The notes under the pieces: generated by a model | Seen by the model: only the letters and a program-made list of their open reading frames with translations | What the model was told of the DNA's origin: nothing | The model's database searches: none | NCBI RefSeq assembly: GCF_002210105.1 | Contig: NZ_AQQU01000001.1 | Span: forward strand, 1,524,501 to 1,588,500 | DNA from: Oceanicola sp. 22II-s10i | Lineage (GTDB): Bacteria; Pseudomonadota; Alphaproteobacteria; Rhodobacterales; Rhodobacteraceae | DNA: 64,000 nucleotides | Direction: 5' to 3' | Translations under genes and position numbers: made by a program | Shown here: positions 45,573 to 54,569 of the stretch, one piece after another | How positions within the stretch are numbered: position 1 is the stretch's first letter | Layout: the number at the start of each line of letters is the position of its first letter

Positions 45573-46670
45573 ATGGGTTTCAGGATGGGTATCGTCGGGC
45601 TGCCGAACGTCGGCAAGTCGACCCTCTTCAACGCGCTGACGAAGACCGCCGCGGCGCAGGCGGCCAACTTTCCCTTCTGCACGATCGAACCGAACGTGGG
45701 CGAGGTGAACGTGCCGGACCGCCGTCTGGACACGCTGGCCGGGATCGCGAAAAGCGCGAGCATCATTCCCGCGCGGATGACTTTCGTCGACATCGCGGGC
45801 CTGGTGAAGGGCGCGAGCCAGGGCGAGGGCCTCGGCAACCAGTTCCTCGCCAACATCCGCGAGACGGACGCGATCGCCCACGTGCTGCGCTGTTTCGAGG
45901 ATGACGACATCACCCATGTCGAAGGCCGGGTCGATCCGGTCGCCGATGCCGACACGATCGAGACCGAGCTGATGCTGGCCGACCTCGAGTCGATCGAGAA
46001 GCGCCGCGCGAACCTCGTTCGCAAGCTCAAGGGCAACGACAAGGAAGCCGCGCAGCAGGACCGGCTGCTGGCCGCCGCGCAGGCCGCCATCGAGGACGGC
46101 AAGCCCGCGCGGACGGTTTCCGTGGACGCCGAGGACCTGAAGGCATGGAAGGGGCTGCAGCTGCTGACCACCAAGCCGGTGCTCTACGTCTGCAACGTGG
46201 CCGAGGATGAAGCGGCCAAGGGCAACGCCCTGTCCGACAAGGTCGCGCAGATGGCGGCGGAGCAGGGGGCGGGGCACGTCGTGATTTCCGCCCGGATCGA
46301 GGAGGAGATCAGCCAGCTCGACGCCGAGGAAGCCGAGATGTTCCTGTCCGAGATGGGGCTGGAGGAGGCGGGCCTCGACCGGCTGATCCGCGCCGGTTAC
46401 GACCTGCTGCGGCTGGAGACCTACTTCACCGTCGGCCCCAAGGAAGCCCGCGCCTGGACGATCCGCAAAGGCACCAATGCACCGCAGGCGGCGGGCGTCA
46501 TCCACGGCGATTTCGAGCGCGGGTTCATCCGGGCCGAGACAATCGCCTATGACGACTACGTCGCGGGCAAGGGCGAGCAGGGCGCCAAGGAGGCCGGCAA
46601 GATGCGGGCCGAGGGCAAGAGCTATGTGGTGCAGGACGGCGACGTCATGCACTTCCTGTTCAACACCTGA
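45573..46670 (+). CDS. ychF: Redox-regulated ATPase YchF
   Basis: 365 residues, the standard length. G1 loop 'GLPNVGKST' (9-17), G3 '[10 protein letters not shown]', the YchF-type 'NVAE' in place of NKxD, which accounts for ATP preference, a helical coiled-coil insert (about 130-200) and a C-terminal TGS domain ('[18 protein letters not shown]'). It is an Obg-family protein associated with ribosomes and oxidative stress. Confidence 0.97.
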   Translation: MGFRMGIVGLPNVGKSTLFNALTKTAAAQAANFPFCTIEPNVGEVNVPDRRLDTLAGIAKSASIIPARMTFVDIAGLVKGASQGEGLGNQFLANIRETDAIAHVLRCFEDDDITHVEGRVDPVADADTIETELMLADLESIEKRRANLVRKLKGNDKEAAQQDRLLAAAQAAIEDGKPARTVSVDAEDLKAWKGLQLLTTKPVLYVCNVAEDEAAKGNALSDKVAQMAAEQGAGHVVISARIEEEISQLDAEEAEMFLSEMGLEEAGLDRLIRAGYDLLRLETYFTVGPKEARAWTIRKGTNAPQAAGVIHGDFERGFIRAETIAYDDYVAGKGEQGAKEAGKMRAEGKSYVVQDGDVMHFLFNT

Positions 46671-46686
46671 CATCCAGACATGAAAA

Positions 46687-46714
46687 GACCCGCCCTTCGC
46701 TAGAAGAGCGGGTC
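46687..46714. terminator. Bidirectional hairpin between ychF and the SH3 protein gene
   Basis: Stem GACCCGC-C-CTTC/GAAG-A-GCGGGTC with loop GCTA, 16 bases after the ychF stop. On the minus strand it is followed by TTTTC, so it is a proper terminator for the SH3/DUF1236 gene and may also end ychF transcription. Confidence 0.75.
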
Positions 46715-46782
46715 GTCGCCGGGTGTGGCCCCGGCACGGGCGGAAGGGTCAAAACCGCCCGTTAGCCAACGTCATGGCCGTG

Positions 46783-47436
46783 TCAGCGAACCACGGTCAC
46801 CACGCGGCGATCAGCATCCACCACGACCGGCACGCCGTTCAGGTAGACATACTTGTATTCGCTGTCCGGGATGGTCTGCAGCGTGACTTCTTCCGGCACG
46901 CCAGCACCCGTTACGACTTCGCCCTGCACGTAAACCGGCTCGGTCGGGTTTTCGACCACGTAGGTGGTCACGGTTTCCTGCGGGGTGGCCAGTGCGCCTG
47001 CGACCACGCCACCTGCCGCGGCGGCTGCGATACCTGCCGGGCCGGCTGCGGCTGCGAGGGCCATCATGCCACCGGTCATGCCGGCGGTCAGCGAGTTGCC
47101 GAGCGCCTGATCGTTGTCCTCGGTGACGGTTTCAACTTCCACGGCGGTGCGGTTTTCATAGACGCTGGCCGCCTGACCGTCGATCGGCGTGTTCAGGTAG
47201 GCGCCATAGGCCCAGCCCTGTTGGCCGTTGTAGTCCACGCGGCACCACTGGCTGACGTCCATGCACTGGTCCACGGAGACCATCGCCTCACCGGGAATGA
47301 CGTCGATGATTTCAGCCTGCGGGCTCGGGCCCGAACGCAGGTTGAGTTCGGTGGTTGCGGTGGCGTCGACGGCGGCCAGAGCGCTGGATGCGGTCAGGGC
47401 GCCTACGGTCGAGATGAGTGCGATACGTTTCAGCAT
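46783..47436 (-). CDS. Secreted SH3b/DUF1236 protein with glycine-zipper segment
   Basis: 217 residues. Signal peptide (1-21), a bacterial SH3 domain (about 26-82, 'ELNLRSGPSPQAEIIDVIP' and 'WCRVDYNGQQGWAYGAYL'), an Ala/Gly-rich hydrophobic stretch (about 117-150) resembling a glycine zipper, and a C-terminal DUF1236-type end ('YKYVYLNGVPVVVDADRRVV'). Such proteins are common in the periplasm of Rhizobiales and Rhodobacterales. A cell-wall-binding or envelope role is likely. Confidence 0.9.
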   Translation of the reverse strand: MLKRIALISTVGALTASSALAAVDATATTELNLRSGPSPQAEIIDVIPGEAMVSVDQCMDVSQWCRVDYNGQQGWAYGAYLNTPIDGQAASVYENRTAVEVETVTEDNDQALGNSLTAGMTGGMMALAAAAGPAGIAAAAAGGVVAGALATPQETVTTYVVENPTEPVYVQGEVVTGAGVPEEVTLQTIPDSEYKYVYLNGVPVVVDADRRVVTVVR

Positions 47437-47629
47437 TGGTTACGTCCTTCTGTGTCACTACGGGGCTGACAGCATCCTCCCCGTTCCGAACACTAAACTT
47501 CGTCACCGGTGCGTAAGTTCCCGGGTTCCGAGCGGGTGGCGATCTTCCGCCGTCTTGCGTCGCGTGGGTCTGGCGGGCAAAACGGGACACCCGGACACCG
47601 GGTCCGGCCCAAGCGAAAAGGCCCTCCCT

Positions 47630-48418
47630 ATGACGACGATCATGCTGGCCCCAAACGGTGGCCGCAGGCTGCCCGCCGAACATGCCGCGATCCCCGTGAC
47701 CATCGCCCAGTCGACCGCCTGTGCCGTTGCGGGCGCTGCTGCAGGAGCGGACGCGATCCACGTCCATCTGCGCGACGCCGAGGGCGGGCACCTGCTGGAC
47801 GCGGGCGGTTATGGCGAGCTGATCGCCGAGATCGGAAGGGCTGCACCCGGCATGGCGGTGCAGATCACCACCGAGGCCATCGGGCGCTATGGCCCGGCCG
47901 AGCAGATGCAGGTGGTGCGCGACACGAAGCCCGACTTCGCCTCCTGCGCGCTGCGGGAACTCTGCGCGGACGAAGGCGCGGCGCTGCGGTTCTATGCCGA
48001 GATGGCCGAGGCCGGGGTGGGCATCCAGCATATCCTCTACACGGCCGATGACATCCGCCGGTATCGCGGGATGGTCGAGGGCGGACACCTGGCGCGGGAC
48101 GGGGCGGTGATCTTTGTCGTCGGGACATACCCGGACGGCGGTGGCGCGCTGCCACGACAGCTTGCCGACTACGTCGCCCTGTTGGGCGATGCGGCGGCGG
48201 AATGGATGGTCTGCGCGTTCGGCGCCGGGGAAAGCCGGGTGCTGGCCGCCGCGATGGCCATGGGCGGCCATGCGCGGGTCGGGTTCGAGAACTCGCTTCA
48301 GATGGCCGACGGGTCGGTCGCGGCGGACAATGCGGCGCGGGTGCGCGAGGTGGCGGATCTGCGCCGCGCGCTCGGTTTGACCGGCGGCGGCGCGGCGCGG
48401 GCGCTCGGCGCCCGCTAG
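47630..48418 (+). CDS. BKACE family beta-keto acid cleavage enzyme (DUF849)
   Basis: 262 residues from the ATG at 47630. The zinc-binding 'IHVHLRD' motif (about 43-49), 'ITTEAIGRYG' and the C-terminal 'HARVGFENSLQMADG' are typical of the family, which condenses a beta-keto acid with acetyl-CoA to give acetoacetate and a new CoA ester. It is somewhat shorter than the usual 270-310 residues. It converges on the transketolase genes with a four-base gap, so its pathway membership is uncertain. Confidence 0.88.
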   Translation: MTTIMLAPNGGRRLPAEHAAIPVTIAQSTACAVAGAAAGADAIHVHLRDAEGGHLLDAGGYGELIAEIGRAAPGMAVQITTEAIGRYGPAEQMQVVRDTKPDFASCALRELCADEGAALRFYAEMAEAGVGIQHILYTADDIRRYRGMVEGGHLARDGAVIFVVGTYPDGGGALPRQLADYVALLGDAAAEWMVCAFGAGESRVLAAAMAMGGHARVGFENSLQMADGSVAADNAARVREVADLRRALGLTGGGAARALGAR

Positions 48419-48422
48419 AGCA

Positions 48423-49454
48423 TCAGGCGATCGCCGCTAGGAACTCCCTGGCCACAGCCGTCACGCCGGGCGCATCCAGCCGGTAATGGGCATAGAGCGC
48501 GGCGGGCGGCCCGATCTCGACATAGCGGTCGGGCACGCCGTGCTTGCGGAAGGGTACGCGCGGCAGGTCGACCAGCACCTCGGCCACGGCGGTGCCGAGT
48601 CCGCCGGTGATGTTGTGCTCTTCCACAGTCAGGATCGCGGCGGTCTCGCTGGCCGCCGCCTCGATCTCGGCCCGGTCCAGCGGGCTGATCGTGTGCATGT
48701 CGACGACGCGGGTCTCGATCCCCTCTGCCGCCAGCGCCTCGGCCGTGTCCAGCGCCGCGCGGACCTGGCTGCCGGTGGCGATGATGGTCAGGTCCTTGCC
48801 CTCGCGCAGGCGGATGGCCTTGCCGATCTCCAGCTCGGGCACCGTCGGGTAGACCTCCGGATCGCGGCCCCGGCCAAGGCGGATATACATCGCGCCCGGA
48901 TGGTCGACCGACTTGCGCAGGATGGCGCGCAGGTGGTTGGCGTCGGTGGCGCAGATGACGGTCAGGTCCGCCATGACCCGCAGCATCCCGAGGTCTTCGA
49001 GCGCATGGTGCGACGTGCCGTAGAACCCCATCGACATGCCGGAATGGGTGCCGATGACGCGCACGGGCATACGCGGATAGGCGCAGTCGGTGCGGATCTG
49101 TTCGGCGCCGAGGATGGCGCTGAAGCTGGCGAAGGTCGCCACGTAGGGCACCAGCCCGCAGGAGGCCATGCCGGCGGCGGCGGTGATCATGTTCTTCTCG
49201 GCGATGCCGAAGTCGAAGAAACGGTCGGGGTGCACCGCCTTGAAGTCGTTGGTCCGGTTGGCCGAGGCGAGGTCGGCCGTCGCCACCACGATCCGGGGAT
49301 CGGTCCTGGCCATTTCGGCCAGTTCCTCGCCCAGGACAAAGGCGGGCATGCCGGCCTTGGGGGTGCCGCGCACCGACCGCGCGTCCTTGAACCGGGTCTC
49401 GCCATCGGTCGTGCCGCGGAAAATCTCCGCCTCGTTCTGCATTTCGGTGCTCAT
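48423..49454 (-). CDS. Transketolase-like C-terminal subunit
   Basis: 343 residues holding the pyrimidine-binding and C-terminal domains of a split transketolase. The glutamate that activates thiamine diphosphate is E86 in 'DFGIAEKNM'. 'GTHSGMSMGFYGTSHHALEDL' is typical of the small split transketolases. It pairs with the N-terminal subunit gene immediately upstream, whose stop overlaps this ATG by three bases. Confidence 0.92.
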   Translation of the reverse strand: MSTEMQNEAEIFRGTTDGETRFKDARSVRGTPKAGMPAFVLGEELAEMARTDPRIVVATADLASANRTNDFKAVHPDRFFDFGIAEKNMITAAAGMASCGLVPYVATFASFSAILGAEQIRTDCAYPRMPVRVIGTHSGMSMGFYGTSHHALEDLGMLRVMADLTVICATDANHLRAILRKSVDHPGAMYIRLGRGRDPEVYPTVPELEIGKAIRLREGKDLTIIATGSQVRAALDTAEALAAEGIETRVVDMHTISPLDRAEIEAAASETAAILTVEEHNITGGLGTAVAEVLVDLPRVPFRKHGVPDRYVEIGPPAALYAHYRLDAPGVTAVAREFLAAIA

Positions 49455-50317
49455 TCCGCGGGCTCCGGTTCATAGGGCTGAAGGCCCGCTTCCAGTTCGG
49501 CCATGACCTCGTCGTAATCCTCGCCCACGAGGTTGCCGACGTGCCAGTCGAGGCTCATTTCCATCCGCTTGACGCCGCGCCCCTTCACCGTGTCCAGCAC
49601 GATCGCCTGCGGCTTGCCGGTGGTGCCTTCGGGCAGGTTGCGGAAGGCGCCGAGGATCGCTTCGAAATTGTGGCCATCCACGCGCTGCACGTCCCAGCCG
49701 AAGCTGGCGAAGCGTTCGTGGACCGGCTCGATCGACATGATCTCTTCGGTGTGGCCGTCGATGCAGAGCCCGTTGCGGTCGAGCAGGATCACGAGGTGGC
49801 CCAGTTTGAAATGGCCGGCGGAAATCACCGCCTCCCAGATCTGGCCCTCGGAGATTTCGCCGTCACCAAGCATCACGTAGGTCCGGTAATCGCGCCCCGT
49901 CGCGCGGCCCGCCAGGGCCATGCCGACACCGACGGACAGGCCGTGACCGAGCGAGCCGGACGAGAAGTCGAGGCCCCTGACCTTCTTCATGTCCGGATGG
50001 TCACCGTATTTGGAACCGAGGCGGGTGTAGGTCTCCAGCTCCTCCGGGTCGAAATAGCCGAGATCGGCCAGCACAGGGTAGAGGCCGATGGCCGCGTGAC
50101 CCTTGGACATGATGAACCGGTCGCGGTTGTCCCAGCCGGGGTTCGACGGTTCGATCCGCATCTGGCTGTAGTAGAGCGCCGAAAGCGTTTCAGCGCATGA
50201 GAAGGTCGAGGAGTAGTGCCCGGCACCGGCGATCCGGGTGAGGCGCACGGTCTCTTTCCGGATGAACTTTGCCCTGTCCTCGAGGACGGCAAGGCTGACG
50301 TTGGAACGGTCTGTCAT
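49451..50317 (-). CDS. Transketolase-like N-terminal (ThDP-binding) subunit
   Basis: 288 residues. The thiamine diphosphate/Mg motif runs from 'GDGEISEG' (151-158) to N182 in 'DRNG', and H77-style residues around 'SKGHAAIGLY' match the transketolase N-domain. Split transketolases in catabolic loci act on specific keto-sugars rather than in the pentose phosphate core. It is divergent from the aminotransferase operon, and two copies of TGATATATCA lie within 160 bp of its start, so it is probably under the same GntR control. Confidence 0.92.
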   Translation of the reverse strand: MTDRSNVSLAVLEDRAKFIRKETVRLTRIAGAGHYSSTFSCAETLSALYYSQMRIEPSNPGWDNRDRFIMSKGHAAIGLYPVLADLGYFDPEELETYTRLGSKYGDHPDMKKVRGLDFSSGSLGHGLSVGVGMALAGRATGRDYRTYVMLGDGEISEGQIWEAVISAGHFKLGHLVILLDRNGLCIDGHTEEIMSIEPVHERFASFGWDVQRVDGHNFEAILGAFRNLPEGTTGKPQAIVLDTVKGRGVKRMEMSLDWHVGNLVGEDYDEVMAELEAGLQPYEPEPAE

Positions 50318-50354
50318 CGGGCCTCCGGCTGCCGTTGCTGTTCAGTTGGGTATT

Positions 50355-50366
50355 TTGATATATCAA
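50355..50366. promoter_or_regulatory. Candidate GntR operator O1
   Basis: TTGATATATCAA, a perfect 12-bp palindrome, 38 bp before the minus-strand transketolase start. Confidence 0.7.
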
Positions 50367-50462
50367 GATTGGCCGGCTCGCAACGGTTTTGACTGACGTC
50401 CGCCTCATGTGGGTGGGATGAGGGGCGAAATCTGTGTGCGGAAGCCGGTTCGGGCGGCTGAA

Positions 50463-50472
50463 TGATATATCA
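50463..50472. promoter_or_regulatory. Candidate GntR operator O2
   Basis: TGATATATCA, a perfect 10-bp palindrome, in the middle of the divergent gap. Confidence 0.65.
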
Positions 50473-50516
50473 AGGCGTGAATCACCTGACGCTGCCAGAA
50501 GGCTTGTGGGCGTCGA

Positions 50517-50526
50517 TGATATATCA
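50517..50526. promoter_or_regulatory. Candidate GntR operator O3
   Basis: TGATATATCA, a perfect 10-bp palindrome, 54 bp from O2 start to start, close to five helical turns. Confidence 0.65.
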
Positions 50527-50720
50527 ATATGCGCATTTTCTGGCCGGACGTCCGAATGCTCCGGGCTCGGTCCGCACAGGTCAAGGTGCCGGGCCGTGTT
50601 GCCAGATGCTTGGATGAACGGGTCGAATTTCAACGCTTTCCGTTGTTGGGCGGCCTTTTCGCCGTCTGGCGAGCCGTTCGCCATCATTTAACATCGGTGC
50701 GCCAAGCGCTCAAAGAATCC

Positions 50721-50761
50721 TTGACACTGGTTTGTGAGCGCGGCCTATTTGATATATCAAA
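50721..50761 (+). promoter_or_regulatory. Aminotransferase-operon promoter with operator O4
   Basis: A consensus -35 TTGACA (50721-50726) is followed after about 17 bp by a weak -10 (CCTATT, 50744-50749). The 14-bp perfect palindrome TTTGATATATCAAA (50748-50761) overlaps or abuts it, the position expected for repression. Confidence 0.65.
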
Positions 50762-50788
50762 CTGACGCCATTGCCGGAGAGATTTGTC

Positions 50789-52048
50789 TTGGACGACGCA
50801 CGACTGCAGAACCAGTCCAGGGACGCGGCCCTGCGCGACCGGGCCGCCCATGTGATCCCCGGCGGCATGTGGGGCCACCAGCGCGCGGCGGCCGTGCCCG
50901 CAGGATACCCCCAGTTCTTCGCGGGGGGCGAGGGGCCCTACGTCATCGACGTGGACGGTCGGCGCTACATCGACTTCATGTGCTCCTGGGGGCCCATCGT
51001 CCTCGGCCACCTGCACCCGGCGGTGGAAGAAGCCGCGCGGGTCCAGCGCGAAGCAGGCGACTGTCTCGACGGGCCGACGGAACACGCCGTCAAGCTGGCC
51101 GAACTGCTGGTCGAGACGATGCCGATGGCCGACTGGGCGCAGTTCCAGAAGAACGGCGGCGATGCGACGACCGCCTGCGTGACCATCGCGCGGGCCGGGA
51201 CGCAGAAGCGCAAGGTTCTGGTCGCAAAGGGCGCCTATCACGGCGCCGTGCCGTGGTGTTCGCCTTCGCTGGCCGGTGTCACCGCCGAGGACCGGGCGCA
51301 CGTGCTGCACTATGAATTCAACGACGTGGACAGCCTCGCCGCCGCCGTGGCCGAGGCTGGTGACGACCTTGCCGCCATCGTCGTCTCGGCCTTCCGTCAC
51401 GACCTCGGCCGACTGCTGGAGGATCCGACACCCGAATTCGCCGCCGCCGTGCGCAGCCACGCCGACGCCACGGGTGCCGCAATGATCCTCGACGATGTGC
51501 GGGCCGGGTTCCGGCTGCACCTCGGCGGGTCGTGGGAACAGTGGGGCGTGCGCCCGGACCTCGCCGCCTACTCCAAGGCCATCGCCAACGGGCACCCGCT
51601 GTCCGCCGTGGTCGGCAACGACCGCTTCCGCGCGGCGGCCGAGCAGGTCTTCGTGACGGGCTCGTTCTGGTACACCGGCGCGCCGATGGCCGCCGCCGTC
51701 GCCACGATCACCGAACTTCACCGCATCGACGGCCCGGCGCTGATGCGCGCTGCGGGCCAGCGGTTCCGCGACGGGCTGTCCGAACAGGCCGCCCGCCACG
51801 GGTTCGAGGTGATCCATTCCGGCCCGCCCGCCATGCCGCTGATGCAGTTCGTGGCGGATGCCGACGATCCGCTCGACAAGCTGGGCGAGGCGTTCTGCCA
51901 GGAGGCGCTGAAGCGGGGGGTATATATGCACCACCGCCACAACATGTTCCTCGGCACATCCCATACGTCCGAAATAATTGACCTCGCGCTTCAGGCGACC
52001 GAGGGTGCCTTCGCCGCTTTGGCGAGGGGACGGACACCGGATGACTGA
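50789..52048 (+). CDS. Class III aminotransferase (glutamate-1-semialdehyde aminomutase-like)
   Basis: The likely start is a TTG at 50789, seven bases after GGAGAG; no ATG fits the beginning of the fold. The 419-residue protein is a PLP fold-type I enzyme: the pyridine-binding aspartate is D235 in 'ILDDVRAGF' and the PLP lysine K263 in 'AAYSKAIANGHPLSAV'. 'GGMWGHQ' and 'NGGDATTACVTIAR' match the aminomutase-like branch. It transfers an amino group from or to an omega-amino or semialdehyde substrate, identity unknown. Its stop overlaps the gntR start by eight bases. Confidence 0.9.
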   Translation: MDDARLQNQSRDAALRDRAAHVIPGGMWGHQRAAAVPAGYPQFFAGGEGPYVIDVDGRRYIDFMCSWGPIVLGHLHPAVEEAARVQREAGDCLDGPTEHAVKLAELLVETMPMADWAQFQKNGGDATTACVTIARAGTQKRKVLVAKGAYHGAVPWCSPSLAGVTAEDRAHVLHYEFNDVDSLAAAVAEAGDDLAAIVVSAFRHDLGRLLEDPTPEFAAAVRSHADATGAAMILDDVRAGFRLHLGGSWEQWGVRPDLAAYSKAIANGHPLSAVVGNDRFRAAAEQVFVTGSFWYTGAPMAAAVATITELHRIDGPALMRAAGQRFRDGLSEQAARHGFEVIHSGPPAMPLMQFVADADDPLDKLGEAFCQEALKRGVYMHHRHNMFLGTSHTSEIIDLALQATEGAFAALARGRTPDD

Positions 52049-52748
52049 GACGCAGGCAGCAATTGTAACCGACGAAGGCGAGGACGGCCTGCCGCTGTCC
52101 GAAGTGGTCTATGCCAAGCTCCGGGCCTCGCTCATGCGGGCCGAGATGGCGCCGCACGAACGGCTCAAGGTCCGCGATCTGGCGCAGAAGATGGGGACAT
52201 CGGAAACCCCGGTGCGCGAGGCGCTGTTCCAGCTGGCCCACGAGGGCGCGATCGAGATCAAGCCGCGCTACTACATCCGCGTCCGCCGCCCCACGCTACG
52301 CGAATACCTCGACATCCGCGACATCCGCCTGTCGCTGGAGCCGCTGGCCGCCGAACGGGCGCTGCCGCATATCGACGACGCGGTGATCGCCCAGCTGGAG
52401 CACAGCCACGCCGGTCTGGTCGCCGCCGAGGCCTCGGGCGACTGGCGGACCGCGCTGCAGACGAACTTCGACTTTCACTTCGGGCTCTACGCGCGCTCGG
52501 GCATGGCCACGCTGACGGAAACATTGGAAAGCCTGTGGCTGCGGATCGGCCCGGTGATGAGCGAGCTCTATCCGAACGCGCATCCGACCTACGCGGAGCG
52601 GCACCAGCACCTGAACGTGCTCGACGCGATCCGTGCGCGGGATTCCTATGCGCTGCGCGAGGCGATCCGCATGGACCTGATCGAGGGCGGGCGCAACCTG
52701 CGCCAGCACCTCGCGGAATACGAAGCCGCCGGAAAACGGGACGGGTAG
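52041..52748 (+). CDS. GntR-family regulator with FCD domain
   Basis: 235 residues from the ATG at 52041, which overlaps the aminotransferase stop. N-terminal winged helix ('LKVRDLAQKMGTSETPVREALFQLAHEGAIEI', about 43-74) and a C-terminal all-helical FCD ligand domain with 'DIRLSLEPLAAERA' and the metal/ligand histidines 'FDFHFGLY' and 'ERHQHLNVLDAI'. FCD regulators bind AT-rich palindromes and respond to organic acids. The TGATATATCA repeats upstream of the operon are its probable targets. Confidence 0.93.
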   Translation: MTETQAAIVTDEGEDGLPLSEVVYAKLRASLMRAEMAPHERLKVRDLAQKMGTSETPVREALFQLAHEGAIEIKPRYYIRVRRPTLREYLDIRDIRLSLEPLAAERALPHIDDAVIAQLEHSHAGLVAAEASGDWRTALQTNFDFHFGLYARSGMATLTETLESLWLRIGPVMSELYPNAHPTYAERHQHLNVLDAIRARDSYALREAIRMDLIEGGRNLRQHLAEYEAAGKRDG

Positions 52749-52797
52749 GCGGGCGCATCCCGTCGCATCGTCCCGCCCGGCCCAACCGGAGCGCGCG

Positions 52798-54459
52798 ATG
52801 ACCCGCACCCCTTTCGAGTTCCCTGAAACCGGCCCCCACGCCATCCATCCGCGCCGCATCCGCAAACTGCACGCGGACGAGCATTTCCTGAGCGATTACC
52901 GCTACGAATTCCCGCGCGAGGACCCGGCGTTCCCCGAGGTCTACACCTACACCGACCGCATGTCCTACGATCCGGGCGAGACGGTGTCGTTCCACGTCTC
53001 GACCACCGCCGAGCGCTGGTCGATCCAGATCTACCGCGACGGCCACGCGCCCGAAATGGTGCACGAGACGTTCGATCTGCCGGGCAGTTTCACCAAGACC
53101 TCCGACACCGCCTACATGGACGGCTGCGACTGGCCGGTGCTGCATTCATGGACGATCCCCGAGGGGCAGCGGTCGGGATTCTACCGGGTCGTCTCCACCT
53201 GCCTGCGCGCAGACGGGCAGCGGCATGTGCAGCATCACTTTTTCACCGTCCGCCCGACGCAGGCGACGCGGCAGGGGCGGATGGTCATCATGCTCGCGAC
53301 CGCGACATGGACATCCTACAACGATTGGGGCGGGGCGAACGCCTATTTCGGGACGTGGGGACCCAAGGGCAATGACGCCTCGCCCATCCTCAGCCTGAAA
53401 CGTCCGTGGACGCGGGGTCTGCTGTGGCTGCCCAAGGGCGCCGCCCGCGTGGCGCAGCGCGAGATGCCGGACATGAACGACGCGCCGCGCTATCCTTCCA
53501 AGGAATGGGGCTATTCCTACGGTTGGGCGCAGTATTACGCCGCGGCGGGCTGGGCGCAGTTCGACCGGCACTTCGTGGTGTGGTGCGAGGCGCAGGGCTT
53601 CACCCCCGACATCATCACCCAGACCGACCTGCATTACCGGCCCGAGATCCTCGACGGCTACACCTGCCTCGCCACCTCCGGCCACGACGAATACTGGACC
53701 CGCGAGATGCGCGAGACGGTGGAGCGGTTCTGCGAGAACGGCGGCGGCTTTGCCCGGTTCGGCGGCAACTTCGTCTGGCAGATCCGGCTGGAGGACGAGG
53801 GGATGCGGCAGGTCTGCTACAAGGGCAAGGCGCACACCCTCGACCCGGTGCGCGAGGGGCCGGACAAACACCTGCTGACGACCTCGTGGGAAGGGCGCGG
53901 TGTGGAATGGCCGGGCGCGGGGACCGTGGGCGTCAACGGCTGCCACGGCATGTACGCCAGCTGGGGCGGCTTCGCGCCCAAGGGATCGCGCGGCTTCACC
54001 GTCTACCGGCCCGATCACTGGGCGTTAAAGGGGACGGATCTGCGCTATGCCGACGTCTTCGGGGCCGAGGCGGGAATCTTCGGCTACGAAGTTGACGGGC
54101 TGAACTACACCTTCCACCAGGGCCTGCCATACCCGGTGCAGGAGCCGGGCGTGCCGGACAATATCGAGATCCTCGCGATGACCCCGGCCATGCTCTACGA
54201 ATACGAACATCCGGGGCAGGGCGTGCGCTACTACCTCTCGGATGGCGATCTGGAGGGTATCGTGTCGCTGGCACCGGAACCGCCCGAGGAAGCGCGGGCG
54301 CGCTACAGGCACGGGTCGGGCATGGTCGTCGCGATGAAGAAGGGCCGGGGCGAGGTGGTGACCGCCGGGTCCTGCGAATGGGTCATGGGCCTGACCCGGC
54401 GCGATCCCTTCACCGAGCGGATCACGGCCAACGTGCTGCACCGGTTTTCCGAGGGCTGA
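52798..54459 (+). CDS. N,N-dimethylformamidase large-subunit-like protein
   Basis: 553 residues. The sequence corresponds to the catalytic C-terminal domain family of dimethylformamidase (DmfA2 type): 'LATATWTSYNDWGGANAYFG' (166-185), 'GYSYGWAQYY' (238-247) and the signature 'TSGHDEYWTREMRETVE' (H296, E298, Y299). In the characterised Paracoccus enzyme a mononuclear iron is bound by two tyrosines and a glutamate; the HxE pair and nearby tyrosines here fit, but I cannot align the exact ligands. The small DMFase subunit is not encoded nearby, and the protein is shorter than DmfA2 (about 760). It probably cleaves a C-N bond in another substrate within this operon. Confidence 0.82.
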   Translation: MTRTPFEFPETGPHAIHPRRIRKLHADEHFLSDYRYEFPREDPAFPEVYTYTDRMSYDPGETVSFHVSTTAERWSIQIYRDGHAPEMVHETFDLPGSFTKTSDTAYMDGCDWPVLHSWTIPEGQRSGFYRVVSTCLRADGQRHVQHHFFTVRPTQATRQGRMVIMLATATWTSYNDWGGANAYFGTWGPKGNDASPILSLKRPWTRGLLWLPKGAARVAQREMPDMNDAPRYPSKEWGYSYGWAQYYAAAGWAQFDRHFVVWCEAQGFTPDIITQTDLHYRPEILDGYTCLATSGHDEYWTREMRETVERFCENGGGFARFGGNFVWQIRLEDEGMRQVCYKGKAHTLDPVREGPDKHLLTTSWEGRGVEWPGAGTVGVNGCHGMYASWGGFAPKGSRGFTVYRPDHWALKGTDLRYADVFGAEAGIFGYEVDGLNYTFHQGLPYPVQEPGVPDNIEILAMTPAMLYEYEHPGQGVRYYLSDGDLEGIVSLAPEPPEEARARYRHGSGMVVAMKKGRGEVVTAGSCEWVMGLTRRDPFTERITANVLHRFSEG

Positions 54460-54569
54460 GCGCCCCACAACCATGTCATCGGACGCTTTCCGCGTCCCCT
54501 CGGCCGCCTGCTGCGCCATCATGGCGGCAGCGCCGTCGCGCGTTGCCGTCCTCAGCAGAAAGGCCCCCG

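Larger units (their letters stand above)
50318..50788. promoter_or_regulatory. Divergent control region with four GntR-type palindromes
   Basis: This 471-bp gap contains no credible gene. It carries four copies of the 10-bp palindrome TGATATATCA, listed separately, set in DNA much richer in AT than its surroundings at those points. The palindromes are arranged as one near the transketolase start, two in the middle 54 bp apart, and one next to the aminotransferase start, which would allow looping. Confidence 0.75.

Noticed and set aside
46683-46782. Possible tRNA or small RNA in the ychF-SH3 gap
   Set aside because: The only structure is a terminator hairpin; no cloverleaf can be drawn.
50190-50687. 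Minus-strand open frame through the transketolase-aminotransferase gap
   Set aside because: It has no ribosome site or homology-like features and spans three of the palindromic operators; it is best treated as regulatory DNA.
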